Positions 43,588 through 52,035 of a stretch of 64,000 nt of DNA are shown in pieces. The notes under the pieces are model-generated. The model had not been told where the DNA came from. It saw only the letters and a list, made by a program, of their open reading frames with translations, and made no database searches. Source of the stretch: Saccharopolyspora_D taberi (GTDB lineage: Bacteria > Actinomycetota > Actinomycetes > Mycobacteriales > Pseudonocardiaceae); the NCBI RefSeq assembly GCF_039534165.1, contig NZ_BAAAUX010000018.1, positions 1 to 64,000 of the forward strand, in the 5' to 3' direction. Made by a program: the position numbers and the translations under genes. Within the stretch, counting starts at the first letter, position 1; each line of letters opens with the position of its first letter.

Positions 43588-44580
43588 ATGTCGGTGCGGC
43601 AGTTCATCAACGACCCCGACGACTTCGTCGCCGAAGCGCTGCGCGGGCTCCAGCTCGCACATCCCGCGCTCGTCCGATGCAATCCCGATCCCGCCTACGT
43701 GGTGCGCGCCGAGCCGACGCCGAAGGTCGCGCTGGTCTCCGGCGGCGGGTCCGGGCACGAGCCGCTGCACACCGGGTTCGTCGGCGCGGGCATGCTCGAC
43801 GCGGCGGTGCCGGGCGCGGTGTTCGCCAGCCCCACGGCGTTCCAGATCCGGGCCGCGATCGGGGCCGCCGACCAGGGCCGCGGCGTGCTGCTGATCGTCA
43901 AGAACTACACCGGCGACGTCCTGAACTTCACCATCGCCGCCGAACTCGCCCGCGAGGACGGGATCGAGGTCGAGATCGTCCTGGTCGACGACGACCTCGC
44001 CACCGAAAGCGACGACGGTCCGGGGCGGCGCGGCACCGCGGCGGTGGTCGCGGTGGAGAAGATCTGCGGCGCCGCCGCCGAGCAGGGCGCCAAGCTGAGC
44101 GAGCTCGCCGACCTGGGCCGCCGCGTCGTCGGCTCCGCCCGCACCCTCGCGCTCGCGCTCCAGTCGTGCACCCACCCCGGCCAGACCCGGCCGTCGTTCG
44201 ACCTCGCCGCCGACGAGGTCGAGTTCGGCGTCGGCATCCACGGCGAGCACGGCGTCGGCCGCCGCCCGTTCGGCCCGGCGCGCGAACTGGTCACCGAGCT
44301 GACCACGCCGCTGGTCGCCGAACTCGGGCTGGTCCGGGGCGAGAAGGTGATCGCCCTGGTCAACGGCCTGGGCTCGACGCACGCCCTGGAACTGTCGGTG
44401 GCGCACCGCGAACTGGCCGAGCTGCTGGAGGGCCTCGGCATCGACCTGGCCCGCTCGCTGGTCGGCCCGTACGTCACGGCGCTGGACATGCGCGGCCTGT
44501 CGATCACGCTGGTGCGCGCCGACGACGAACTGCTGGACCTGTGGGACGCCCCGGTCCGCACCCCCGCCCTCACCTGGTGA
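43588..44580 (+). CDS. dhaK: Dihydroxyacetone kinase subunit DhaK
   Basis: The product is 330 aa. DhaK binds dihydroxyacetone covalently through a His. Here GVGIHGEHGVGRRPFG contains it, and the substrate loops SGGGSGHEPLHTGFVGAGMLDAAVPGAVFASPT and KNYTGDVLNF are intact, as is LVNGLGSTHALELSV. ATG 43588 has AGGAG at 8-nt spacing. DhaL follows 20 bp later. No PTS-type DhaM gene is in the window, so the phosphate donor (DhaM elsewhere, or ATP) is open. It is under likely IclR control. Confidence 0.93.
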   Translation: MSVRQFINDPDDFVAEALRGLQLAHPALVRCNPDPAYVVRAEPTPKVALVSGGGSGHEPLHTGFVGAGMLDAAVPGAVFASPTAFQIRAAIGAADQGRGVLLIVKNYTGDVLNFTIAAELAREDGIEVEIVLVDDDLATESDDGPGRRGTAAVVAVEKICGAAAEQGAKLSELADLGRRVVGSARTLALALQSCTHPGQTRPSFDLAADEVEFGVGIHGEHGVGRRPFGPARELVTELTTPLVAELGLVRGEKVIALVNGLGSTHALELSVAHRELAELLEGLGIDLARSLVGPYVTALDMRGLSITLVRADDELLDLWDAPVRTPALTW

Positions 44581-44600
44581 CCCACGAACGGAGCAGAGCA

Positions 44601-45244
44601 GTGCAGACCTTCACCGCAGCAGGCACCAGGGCCTGGATCGACCGGTTCACCACGACCGTCGAGCAGCGCTTCGCCGAACTCACCGAACTCGACCGCCGCG
44701 CGGGCGACGGCGACTACGGCACCAACCTCCGCTCGGCCCTGCGCCGCGCGACAGCCAACCTGGAAACCGGCCCGACCGACACCCCGGAAGCGGTGTTCAC
44801 CGCGGTGTCCAACGGTTTCCTCAACACCGGCGGCACCAGCGGCCCGCTGTTCGGCATGTGGTTCCGCGAGTTCGCCAAGGCGGTGACCTCGGGAGCGGGG
44901 ACCGAGGCCCTGAGCGAAGCGGCGACCAACGCCGCCGCCGTCGTCCAGCGCCTCGGCAAAGCCGAGGTCGGGCACAAGACGATGGTCGACGCGATGGTCC
45001 CCGCCGCCGCGGCGCTGAGCGACGNNNNNNNNNCGAGGCGCTCAGCGCCGCGGCCGACCGCGGCGCCGAGCTGCCCGCGGCCCTGCGCGACGCAGCCGCC
45101 GCAGCGCAGCGCGGCGCGGAGTCCACCGCGCAGCTGCTCGCGCGCCGCGGCCGCGCCAGCTACGTCGGCGAGCACGCCCGCGGCGTCATCGACCCCGGGG
45201 CCGTCACCGTCGCCGTTTTCTTCGAGGCCGGCTCCGTGGCTTGA
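44601..45244 (+). CDS. dhaL: Dihydroxyacetone kinase subunit DhaL, interrupted by an assembly gap
   Basis: About 215 residues. DhaL holds ADP/ATP. The nucleotide/Mg motif LDRRAGDGDYGTNL and NTGGTSGPLFGMWF are before the gap, with VGHKTMVDAMVPAAAALSD running into it. After the gap EALSAAADRGAE and the family-typical ARRGRASYVGEHARGVIDPGAVTVAVFF complete the protein. The two halves are in different frames across the nine Ns: frame is restored only if the true gap is 1, 4, 7, 10... bases. So the N count is a placeholder and the gene is probably intact in the organism. GTG start at 44601. Confidence 0.88.
45025..45033. other. Assembly gap (9 N) inside dhaL
   Basis: Nine unknown bases. Frame analysis of dhaL shows the real length is not nine (it must be 1 modulo 3). 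Confidence 0.95.
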
Positions 45245-45261
45245 GGCGTCACGCGGAGGCG

Positions 45262-45411
45262 ATGACTTCCGAGGATTTCGCGAAGTTTTGCGGCAATAAC
45301 GACTGGAAGAAGTCGAGTGGCAGAACGAAGTTCCGAAGCGTCGCGCCCGCGGTTTGGCTGCTCGGTTCGGGTCTGCTGCTGGGCATCGCGGCCGGGCTGT
45401 TCCCGGCCTGA
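45262..45411 (+). CDS. Small single-helix membrane protein
   Basis: A 49-residue frame: an N-terminal polar part (TSEDFAKFCGNNDWKKSSG) and one C-terminal hydrophobic segment (VAPAVWLLGSGLLLGIAAGLFPA). GGAGG lies just upstream, though only 2-3 nt from the ATG, and the frame starts 17 bp after dhaL. Composition is plausible for a small membrane protein but no homologue is recognised. It could also be an open frame by chance. Confidence 0.4.
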   Translation: MTSEDFAKFCGNNDWKKSSGRTKFRSVAPAVWLLGSGLLLGIAAGLFPA

Positions 45412-45477
45412 CTCCGCGGCCGGAGAACGGTATTTCGGCCGTGTCCGGCCCGCGCCGGGCGAGTGCACGGTGAAGTG

Positions 45478-46125
45478 GTGACGATTCCGAACTGGCACCT
45501 CGAAGGCGTGTGGTTCGACGCCTGCAAGTGCACGATTCCGTGCCCGTGCTCGTTCGCGCAGCCGCCGACCTTCGGGGACTGCGACGGCGTGCTGCTGTGG
45601 GAGATCCGCAGTGGCAACTACGGGCAGGTCCGGTTGGGCGGGCTCCGGGTGGCCATGCTCGGCTCCTTCGTCGGCAACGTGTGGGCCGAGCACAGCGACG
45701 CCCGGCTGGCGGTGTTCATCGACGAGCGGGCGGGCGAGTCGCAGCAGGGCGCGCTGCGGGCGATCTTCGGCGGGCAGGCCGGTGGCTGGCCCGCGCGGTT
45801 CGCCGAACTCGTCGGCGGCCGGGTCGTGGCGGTCGAGATCTCGCCCGTCGAGTCGTCGGTCGCCGACGACCTCGCGACCTGGAGCGTGCGCATCCCCGGG
45901 AAGGCGGAGGCGACCGTCGAGGCGCTCACCGGACCGACGAGCACGCCGGGGGAGCCGGTGCGGGTGCACAACCTGCCCGGCGCCGAGGTCGGCCCGGGTC
46001 AGGGCGCGGCGGTCTGGGGCCGGGCCACGACCGACTTCGCCGACGCGCTGGGCTTCAGCTGGCAGCGGTCCGGCTTCTCCAGCAAGCTCATCCCCTTCGA
46101 CTGGTACGGGCCGGACGGCGCATGA
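45478..46125 (+). CDS. DUF1326 protein
   Basis: The product is 215 aa. It starts TIPNWHLEGVWFDACKCTIPCPCSFAQPP, the Cys-rich signature of DUF1326, where the CxC-x3-CxC pattern suggests metal binding, possibly copper or iron. The central GQAGGWPARFAELVG and ending RSGFSSKLIPFDWYG are also family-typical. GTG 45463 and 45475 are alternative starts. Its stop overlaps the next ATG (ATGA), giving the common DUF1326-DUF2182 pair. Confidence 0.82.
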   Translation: MTIPNWHLEGVWFDACKCTIPCPCSFAQPPTFGDCDGVLLWEIRSGNYGQVRLGGLRVAMLGSFVGNVWAEHSDARLAVFIDERAGESQQGALRAIFGGQAGGWPARFAELVGGRVVAVEISPVESSVADDLATWSVRIPGKAEATVEALTGPTSTPGEPVRVHNLPGAEVGPGQGAAVWGRATTDFADALGFSWQRSGFSSKLIPFDWYGPDGA

Positions 46126-46808
46126 CCCGCGGAATCCCCGCGCCCCGCACCTGGACGAGGGCCGAACTCGGGCTCGCGGGGGTTCTGCTTGCCCTCGCCG
46201 CGGCGGCGTGGCTGGCCGCCGGCGGCCGGCTGATGCCGGAGATGGCGCCCGGGCTCGCGCTGTTCCTGCCGATCTGGCTGGTGATGATGGCCGCGATGAT
46301 GCTGCCGGTCATCACCCCCTTCACCGTCGGCCTGAGCCGGATGACGCGCGCCGGGCCCACCGTGCTCGCCTCCCTGACCGCCGGGTACCTGCTGGTCTGG
46401 GGCCTCACGGGCGTCCCGGCCTACCTGCTGCTGCGGACCCTGCCGATGGATCCGCGCGTCGGCGGGGTCGTTCTGTTGGTCGCGGGCGCGTACCAGTTCA
46501 CGCCGTTGAAGCGGTGGTGCCTCGTGCGCTGCCGCTCGCCGCTGGCGCTGCTGGTCCGGTACGGCGAGACGGCCGCGCGCGGCCCCGCCGGGGCGCTGCG
46601 GGTCGGTGCGATCCACGGCGGGTACTGCCTGGGCTGCTGCTGGGCGCTGATGGCCGTCCTGGTCGCCGCCGGGGCGATGAGCCTGGCGTGGATGGCCGGG
46701 CTCGCCGCCGTGATCGCAGTCGAGAAGATCGCACCGCGCGGCGAAGTCCTCGCCTACGCCCTCGGCGGGGTGCTCGTCGTGGCCGGGGTCGTGCTGCTGG
46801 CGGTTTGA
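46122..46808 (+). CDS. DUF2182 metal-binding integral membrane protein
   Basis: The product is 228 aa with about six membrane segments. DUF2182 landmarks are WLVMMAAMMLPVITPF, the YQFTPLKRWCLVRCRSPLALL segment with two Cys, and IHGGYCLGCCWALMAVLVAAGAMSLAWM with three Cys. These Met/Cys residues in helices suggest transition-metal binding. It partners the overlapping DUF1326 gene; a role in metal handling is inferred. The stop codon lies within the first unit of a tandem repeat. Confidence 0.82.
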   Translation: MTRGIPAPRTWTRAELGLAGVLLALAAAAWLAAGGRLMPEMAPGLALFLPIWLVMMAAMMLPVITPFTVGLSRMTRAGPTVLASLTAGYLLVWGLTGVPAYLLLRTLPMDPRVGGVVLLVAGAYQFTPLKRWCLVRCRSPLALLVRYGETAARGPAGALRVGAIHGGYCLGCCWALMAVLVAAGAMSLAWMAGLAAVIAVEKIAPRGEVLAYALGGVLVVAGVVLLAV

Positions 46809-46856
46809 GCCCCGCAACCGCGCCACCCGGTTGAGCCCCGCTGCCGCGCCACCCGG
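46805..46856. repeat. Perfectly abutting 26-bp tandem repeat
   Basis: Two adjacent units that begin TTGAGCCCCGC and end CCGCGCCACCCGG (46805-46830 and 46831-46856) differ only at two bases (AA versus TG). The first includes the stop codon of the DUF2182 gene. The repeat lies in the 101-bp convergent gap before the SWIM gene. Confidence 0.75.
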
Positions 46857-46909
46857 GTTCCAGGCATTTGCCGTGCGCCCGCCGGACATCCGGGAGTGCC
46901 GCGGCATTC

Positions 46910-47626
46910 TCAGCCGCCCTGCGGAGCATCGGCCAGCGCCCAAGCCCGGGCGGCCGCCCGCCGAGCGACCGATTCCCACTCCCCGGGCCGAAAACCGGGT
47001 GCGGGCCCCAGCAACCGCAGCGCCTCGACCTCCCCATCGGGCTCCACGGGGTGGACGGTGATCGCGGCAAGATCACCCCGCGCGCTGAACCAGTCGCCCG
47101 GCTCTCCCAAGCGAGCCGCCCGCAGACCGGACAACAACGGCTCCCGCTCCCGCCCCCGGAACTTCGTCAGCAGAAACGGATCGTCGTCCAAAGCCGTCGC
47201 GAGCACGTAGTGCACCGCGGCCGCGTGAGCGCACGGGTCGGCCTTCGTCGTGCATCCGCACTCCGAGCTGAGCTCGCCCTTCCGCGGGAACAAGGACAGC
47301 TCCACCTCGCGCAAGGTGTCGTCGACGTCCTCCGGCAGCGTTCCGTCCAGCAACGCGACCGCGTGCCGGATCTTCCCGGCCAGCGCCGAAGTCGCGGTCC
47401 GCCACTCGGCATCGGTGAACGCGGGCACCCGCAGCCGCACCTCGTGCACCCGGTCGCGCTGGCGCACCCGCGCCGACACCTCGCCCGGCGCGACCACCAG
47501 GTCCTCCACCGCGCCGGTGCGGGCCAGCGAACGTCCTCGCGGCAGCCGGGGATTCGGGTAGGTCGCGCCCAGCGACTCCAGCGCCCGCCGCCACCGCCTG
47601 CCCCACCAGGTCTCGCCGAACTCCAT
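46910..47626 (-). CDS. SWIM zinc-finger protein
   Basis: The product is 238 aa. It begins MEFGETWWGRRWRRALE, and the SWIM zinc finger CxC...CxH is seen in SECGCTTKADPCAHAAAVHYVLA. Such proteins usually pair with SNF2-type helicases in actinobacteria, and here the SNF2 gene overlaps by one base (TGATG). It is presumed to help the helicase bind nucleic acid or a protein partner. GAGGAGG precedes the ATG. Confidence 0.87.
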   Translation of the reverse strand: MEFGETWWGRRWRRALESLGATYPNPRLPRGRSLARTGAVEDLVVAPGEVSARVRQRDRVHEVRLRVPAFTDAEWRTATSALAGKIRHAVALLDGTLPEDVDDTLREVELSLFPRKGELSSECGCTTKADPCAHAAAVHYVLATALDDDPFLLTKFRGREREPLLSGLRAARLGEPGDWFSARGDLAAITVHPVEPDGEVEALRLLGPAPGFRPGEWESVARRAAARAWALADAPQGG

Positions 47627-50316
47627 CACGCCTCCTCGTCGGCCAGCTCGACGAGCGCGCGCAGCGCGTCGTCGTCCAGCTCGGTCAGCCACGACTCACC
47701 GCTGCCGACCACCGCGTCGGCCAGCTCCCGCTTGCGCTCCAGCAGATCGGTGATCCGCTCCTCCAGCGTGCCGTGGGTGACCAGCTTGTGGACCAGCACC
47801 GCCCGGGTCTGCCCGATGCGGTGCGCGCGGTCGGTCGCCTGGTCCTCCACGGCCGGGTTCCACCACCGGTCGTAGTGCAGGACGTGGGTCGCGCGGGTCA
47901 GGTTCAGCCCGGTCCCGCCCGCCTTCAGGCTCACGACCAGCAGCGGCGCGGCCCGGTCGGAGGTCTGGAACTCGTCGACCAGGCGCCTGCGCCCGGCCGC
48001 GTCGACCCCGCCGTGCAGGAACGGCACCCGCCCGAGCCCCAGCTCCTCGGCGAGGTGCCGGGCCAGCAGCTCGCCCATCACCCGGTACTGCGTGAACACC
48101 AGGGCCCGGTCCCCGGCGGCCACCACCTCGGCCAGCATCTCCGTGGCACGCGCCAGCTTCCCGGACCGCTCCGGCAGCGGCCCGGGCTCGCGCAGGAACT
48201 GCGCCGGGTGGTTGCAGATCTGCTTGAGCTCGGTCAGCAGCTTGAGGACGCGGCCCCGCCTGGCGATCCCGTCGCCCAGGCCGGAGTCCAGCGCGCGCTC
48301 GACGGTCCGGCGGTAGAGCCGGGCCTGCTCACCGGTCAGCGCGCACGACACGACCGACTCCACCTTCTCCGGCAGATCGGTCGCGACCTCGTCCTTGAGG
48401 CGCCGCAGCAGGAACGGCGCGACCACCGCGCGCAGCCGAGCGGTCGCCTCGGGATCGCGCCAGCGCTCGATCGGGATCGCGAAGCGCTCCTTGAACCGCG
48501 CGAACGGGCCGAGCAGCGCGGGATTGGCGAAGTTCATGATCGACCACAGCTCCGACAGCCGGTTCTCCACCGGCGTGCCGGTCAGCGCGACCCGCGCCCG
48601 CGCGCGCAGCCGCGCGGCCGAACGCGCGGTCAGCCCGGCCTGGTTCTTGATCTGCTGGGCCTCGTCCAGGACCACCACGTCCCACTCGGTACCGGCCAGC
48701 CGGTCGGCGTCGAGCCGGAGCAGCGCGTAGCTGGTGACCACCACCGACCCCGGCTCGAAGACCGGCCTGCGGCCCGGGCCGTGGTAGCCGTGCACCGGCA
48801 GGTCCGGGGCGAACCGGGCCAGCTCCCGCTGCCAGTTGCCGACCACCGAGGTCGGGCAGACCACCAGGTGCGGCCGGTCGCCACCGCGCCCGGCCAGCAG
48901 CGCGATGGTCTGCAACGTCTTGCCCAACCCCATGTCGTCGGCGAGCACCGCGCCGAGCCCGAGGTCGGCCATCAGCTGCAACCACGCGACCCCGCGCTCC
49001 TGGTAGTGCCGCAGGGTGGCGTCGATCCCGTCCAGCCGCGGCTGCGCCGAGCCCGGGGCGAGCCGGTCGACCAGCTCGCGCAGCCGCCCCTCGGCCGACA
49101 CCTCGACCTCGCCGAGCTCGCCCGTGCTGCGATGGCCTTCGAGGACCACCGCGAGCGCTTCGGGACCGGTGAGCTCCCCGGTCCGCCCGAGCAGGTCCCG
49201 GACCCGGCGCAGCTCGCGGGCGTCCGCCCGGATCCACTCGCCGCGCCAGCGCGCGAGCGGCCTGCCCAGGGCGATGATCTCGTCCAGCTCCCCGGGTTCC
49301 AGCGCCGAGTCGCCCAGCGCGGCCTCCCAGCGGAAGGTGTCGCCGTCCGCGCGCAGCCGTGCCCGCACCCGCCGGACACCGACGTCGGGAACCTCGACCG
49401 CGATGCCCGCCCGCCTCAGCGCGGGCACGCCGTCGGCGAGCAGCGCGGCGGCCTGGTCGGTGTCGAGGTCCATCCCGGTCGGGGACCGCTGTGACAGCGC
49501 CGCGTCGACCGGCGGGAACACCTCGGCGGCGTGCGCGAGGCCCCGGACCAGCGAGTCCTGCGGGTCCGCGAGCGCACCGCCGGGCAGTTGCAGGGTGGCC
49601 GACCCCGCCGCCCACGCCCGCTCGGCCGGTACCGACACCTCCGGTGCGTCGGCGACCTGGAGGTGGAAGGTCAGCGGCCATGCCTGCCCGTCGCGGTCCG
49701 GGACTCCGAGCCGCAAGCAGAGCCTGCCGCCCATCGGCGTCCCGCTGTCGAGCAGCGGGCTCGCCCATTCCGCCAGGGCATCGGGATCGAGTTCGGATTC
49801 CGGCCCGTCGCCGCCCCGCGCGCACAGATCCGCCACCGAATCCGCGAAAGCCGCGAGCAGATCCGGAGCGCTCCAAATCCCGCCGTCGCGGCGTAGCGCA
49901 TGACCCGCGGGCGGAAACGACTCGGCCAGTGCGTTCCAGCGCCCGTCGCGCGAGCGCGCCAGCCGCCAGCGGAGCCGGCTGCCGTCGTGAACGGGCACGA
50001 GCATTCCCGCGCACACCTGCTCCAACGCGAGTTTCGCGGCGACGCTCCAGGCAAGCACGGAATCGCCGGGACGCTGCCATCCCGGCCACCGGTCAGGGGA
50101 GGGGAAAGCGGCCAGCACGCCCAGCGCTTCGCCGAGCGGGACCGCTGTTGCGGGGACATCGGCGTCGGCAACACCGTCTCCGGAAGGCAGCGCGGTGGCC
50201 AGGGTCGTGGCCGCGCCGGGCGGGAGGCCGAGGCCGGCGGGATCGGCCCGGCCCCAGAACGCGACGGCACCGGACTCGGGCACGAAAGTCGCCTGCAACG
50301 ACTCGGGCAAGGACAT
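47626..50316 (-). CDS. SNF2/HepA-like DEAD-type helicase
   Basis: The product is 896 aa. The first 430 residues are the bacterial SNF2-associated domain. The helicase core follows with motif I in VLADDMGLGKTLQTIALL, Ia-like LVVCPTSVVGNWQREL, motif II DEAQ in VVLDEAQQIKNQ, motif III ALTGTPVENRLSELWSI and motif VI in GLNLTRATHVLHYDRWWNPAVEDQATDRAHRIGQ. The ATG at 50316 was chosen (MSLPESLQATFVPE) since an upstream extension is unlike the family. It remodels protein-nucleic-acid complexes; the precise role of the SNF2/SWIM pair is not known. Confidence 0.92.
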   Translation of the reverse strand: MSLPESLQATFVPESGAVAFWGRADPAGLGLPPGAATTLATALPSGDGVADADVPATAVPLGEALGVLAAFPSPDRWPGWQRPGDSVLAWSVAAKLALEQVCAGMLVPVHDGSRLRWRLARSRDGRWNALAESFPPAGHALRRDGGIWSAPDLLAAFADSVADLCARGGDGPESELDPDALAEWASPLLDSGTPMGGRLCLRLGVPDRDGQAWPLTFHLQVADAPEVSVPAERAWAAGSATLQLPGGALADPQDSLVRGLAHAAEVFPPVDAALSQRSPTGMDLDTDQAAALLADGVPALRRAGIAVEVPDVGVRRVRARLRADGDTFRWEAALGDSALEPGELDEIIALGRPLARWRGEWIRADARELRRVRDLLGRTGELTGPEALAVVLEGHRSTGELGEVEVSAEGRLRELVDRLAPGSAQPRLDGIDATLRHYQERGVAWLQLMADLGLGAVLADDMGLGKTLQTIALLAGRGGDRPHLVVCPTSVVGNWQRELARFAPDLPVHGYHGPGRRPVFEPGSVVVTSYALLRLDADRLAGTEWDVVVLDEAQQIKNQAGLTARSAARLRARARVALTGTPVENRLSELWSIMNFANPALLGPFARFKERFAIPIERWRDPEATARLRAVVAPFLLRRLKDEVATDLPEKVESVVSCALTGEQARLYRRTVERALDSGLGDGIARRGRVLKLLTELKQICNHPAQFLREPGPLPERSGKLARATEMLAEVVAAGDRALVFTQYRVMGELLARHLAEELGLGRVPFLHGGVDAAGRRRLVDEFQTSDRAAPLLVVSLKAGGTGLNLTRATHVLHYDRWWNPAVEDQATDRAHRIGQTRAVLVHKLVTHGTLEERITDLLERKRELADAVVGSGESWLTELDDDALRALVELADEEA

Positions 50317-50459
50317 GCGGATCCCCCGGAGCGAATGGAAAGGGCTCGGTGCGAACGCCGACAGTACGCAGAAAAATTCCCGGCCGCACATGGCGACCGG
50401 GAATTCCGGAAATTTGACAACTGCCCGCTTTCAATGTCCTCCGGGGAATCGGGGCGAAT

Positions 50460-50867
50460 TCAGTACACCGGTCCGGTGTACTTCTCGCCCGGCCCCTTGC
50501 CCGGCGCGTCCGGCACCGCGGAGTACTCCCGGAAGGCGCGCTGCAGCGACTGCAACCCGTCGCGCAGCGGGCCCGCGTGCGGTCCGAGGTACTCCACCGA
50601 CGCCGTGACCAGGCCGGCCAGCGCGGTGATCAGTCGCCGCGCCTCGTCCAGGTCGCGCGCGGGCGAGGTCTCGGGGTCCTCCGCGCTCAGGCCCAGCCGC
50701 TCGGCCGCGGCCGACATCAGCATGACGGCCGACCGGCTGATGACCTCGACGCTGGGAACATCACCGAGATCGCGGACGTTGTGCTGGAAGTCCGCGTCGT
50801 CCGAAGTCTCACCACCGTGAGTCGCACCGCCGTGCGCGGGGGGCGGGGTTGGCTGCCGTTCAGTCAC
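50460..50867 (-). CDS. DUF1844 domain protein
   Basis: The product is 135 aa. The N-terminal 25 residues are Pro/His/Gly rich. The DUF1844 core is VPSVEVISRSAVMLMSAAAERLGL, RDLDEARRLITALAGLV and the end RDGLQSLQRAFREYSAVPD. It is widely conserved upstream of infC in actinobacteria, divergent from it, as here. The role is unknown. GTG start at 50867, with AGGGT just upstream. Confidence 0.85.
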   Translation of the reverse strand: MTERQPTPPPAHGGATHGGETSDDADFQHNVRDLGDVPSVEVISRSAVMLMSAAAERLGLSAEDPETSPARDLDEARRLITALAGLVTASVEYLGPHAGPLRDGLQSLQRAFREYSAVPDAPGKGPGEKYTGPVY

Positions 50868-50879
50868 GCCTGGTACCCT
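50849..50879 (+). promoter_or_regulatory. Possible infC operon promoter
   Basis: TTGGCT (50849-50854) and TACCCT (50874-50879) are 19 bp apart. This would give infC a leader of about 200 nt, which includes a small CCCGA/TCGGG hairpin (50897-50909). A long leader is common for the autoregulated IF3/L35/L20 operon. Confidence 0.4.
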
Positions 50880-51085
50880 GGCACGAGCGACCAGCTCCCG
50901 AGCACTCGGGGGCGGCAAAGTGGAGCCCCGCTCCCACCTGAGTGACCGCTTCGAAGGTCTCCAGGTCAAGGTCCCGCCGATGGCGTGCGTCCACGGCGGA
51001 ACGAACGGTATTGGCGTACCGGTTCGAGGGGCGAGCTTCACGCGCCGCGGTGCAGCAGCGAAAGCCATCGAACCGAGGAGGCCCC

Positions 51086-51628
51086 ATCAGCTCCGAGACG
51101 CGCATCAACGACCGCATCCGCGTGCCGGAGGTCCGCTTGGTCGGACCCAACGGCGAACAGGTCGGGATCGTCCGCATCGAGGACGCGCTCCGTCTCGCGC
51201 AGGAAGCGGACCTGGACCTTGTCGAGGTCGCCCCGCAGGCGCGCCCGCCGGTCTGCAAGCTCATGGACTACGGCAAGTTCAAGTACGAGAGTGCGCAGAA
51301 GGCCCGCGAATCGCGCCGCAACCAGCAGCAGACCGTCATCAAGGAGCAGAAGCTCCGGCCGAAGATCGACCCGCACGACTACGAGACGAAGAAGGGCCAC
51401 GTGTCCCGCTTCCTCGGCCAGGGTCACAAGGTCAAGGTGACGATCATGTTCCGCGGTCGTGAGCAGTCGCGTCCGGAGCTGGGATTCCGCCTGCTGCAAC
51501 GGCTGGCCGACGACGTTTCCGACCTGGGCTTCATCGAGGCCAACCCGAAGCAGGACGGCCGGAACATGATCATGGTCCTCGCGCCGCACAAGACGAACAA
51601 GACCAAGCCCAAGGCGAACGCGTCGTGA
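51086..51628 (+). CDS. infC: Translation initiation factor IF-3, apparent ATC start
   Basis: The product is 180 aa. IF-3 binds the 30S subunit and checks start codon and initiator tRNA. Family sequence begins SSETRINDRIRVPEVRLVGPNGEQVGIV and includes LVEVAPQARPPVCKLMDYGKFKYE and the C-terminal domain VKVTIMFRGREQSRPELGFRLLQRL. The only strong ribosome binding site (GAGGAGG, 51075-51081) lies 4 nt before ATC 51086, where homologues start. No ATG, GTG or TTG fits this site; the next in-frame GTG is at 51050. Rare start codons (AUU in E. coli) allow IF-3 to regulate itself. The C-terminus is Lys-rich. Confidence 0.95.
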   Translation: MSSETRINDRIRVPEVRLVGPNGEQVGIVRIEDALRLAQEADLDLVEVAPQARPPVCKLMDYGKFKYESAQKARESRRNQQQTVIKEQKLRPKIDPHDYETKKGHVSRFLGQGHKVKVTIMFRGREQSRPELGFRLLQRLADDVSDLGFIEANPKQDGRNMIMVLAPHKTNKTKPKANAS

Positions 51629-51677
51629 TCCGGGGCGGGCCCGCCCCGCCCCGCACCGCGACGGAACGCGCATCGAA

Positions 51678-51708
51678 ACCGGGCAGGGTTCGCGAGATCC
51701 TGCCCGGT
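51678..51708 (+). other. Hairpin between infC and rpmI
   Basis: ACCGGGCAGG pairs perfectly with CCTGCCCGGT (10 bp, 11-nt loop), ending 37 nt upstream of the rpmI ATG. It may be a partial terminator or a translational control element of the L35/L20 part. Confidence 0.5.
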
Positions 51709-51745
51709 CTCCATGCGAACCCCCGAAGAAACTGAGGACGAGAAG

Positions 51746-51940
51746 ATGCCGAAGAACAAGACCCACAGCGGCACGGCCAAGCGGTTCAAGGTGACCGGCA
51801 GCGGCAAGCTGCGGCGGGAGCAGGCCGGTCGTCGGCACATCCTGGAGAAGAAGTCCAGCCGCGTCACCCGTCGCCTCGAGGGCACCGAAGCGGTGGCCAA
51901 GGCCGACGTCAAGCGCATCAACAAGCTGCTGGGTCGCTGA
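51746..51940 (+). CDS. rpmI: 50S ribosomal protein L35
   Basis: The product is 64 aa, small and very basic. PKNKTHSGTAKRFKVTGSGKLRREQAGRRHILEKKSSRVTRRL is the full L35 signature. GAGGAC precedes the ATG at 51746. It sits between infC and rplT in the classical operon, and its product contacts 23S rRNA of the large subunit. Confidence 0.96.
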   Translation: MPKNKTHSGTAKRFKVTGSGKLRREQAGRRHILEKKSSRVTRRLEGTEAVAKADVKRINKLLGR

Positions 51941-52035
51941 GCTTCCAGCTCGCGGCGGGTTCGCCCCGCCGGTGAAACCCAGTCCCACGCCCGGGCGGTC
52001 GCCCCGCCCCCGATGAGATCAACAGGACGGACCCC

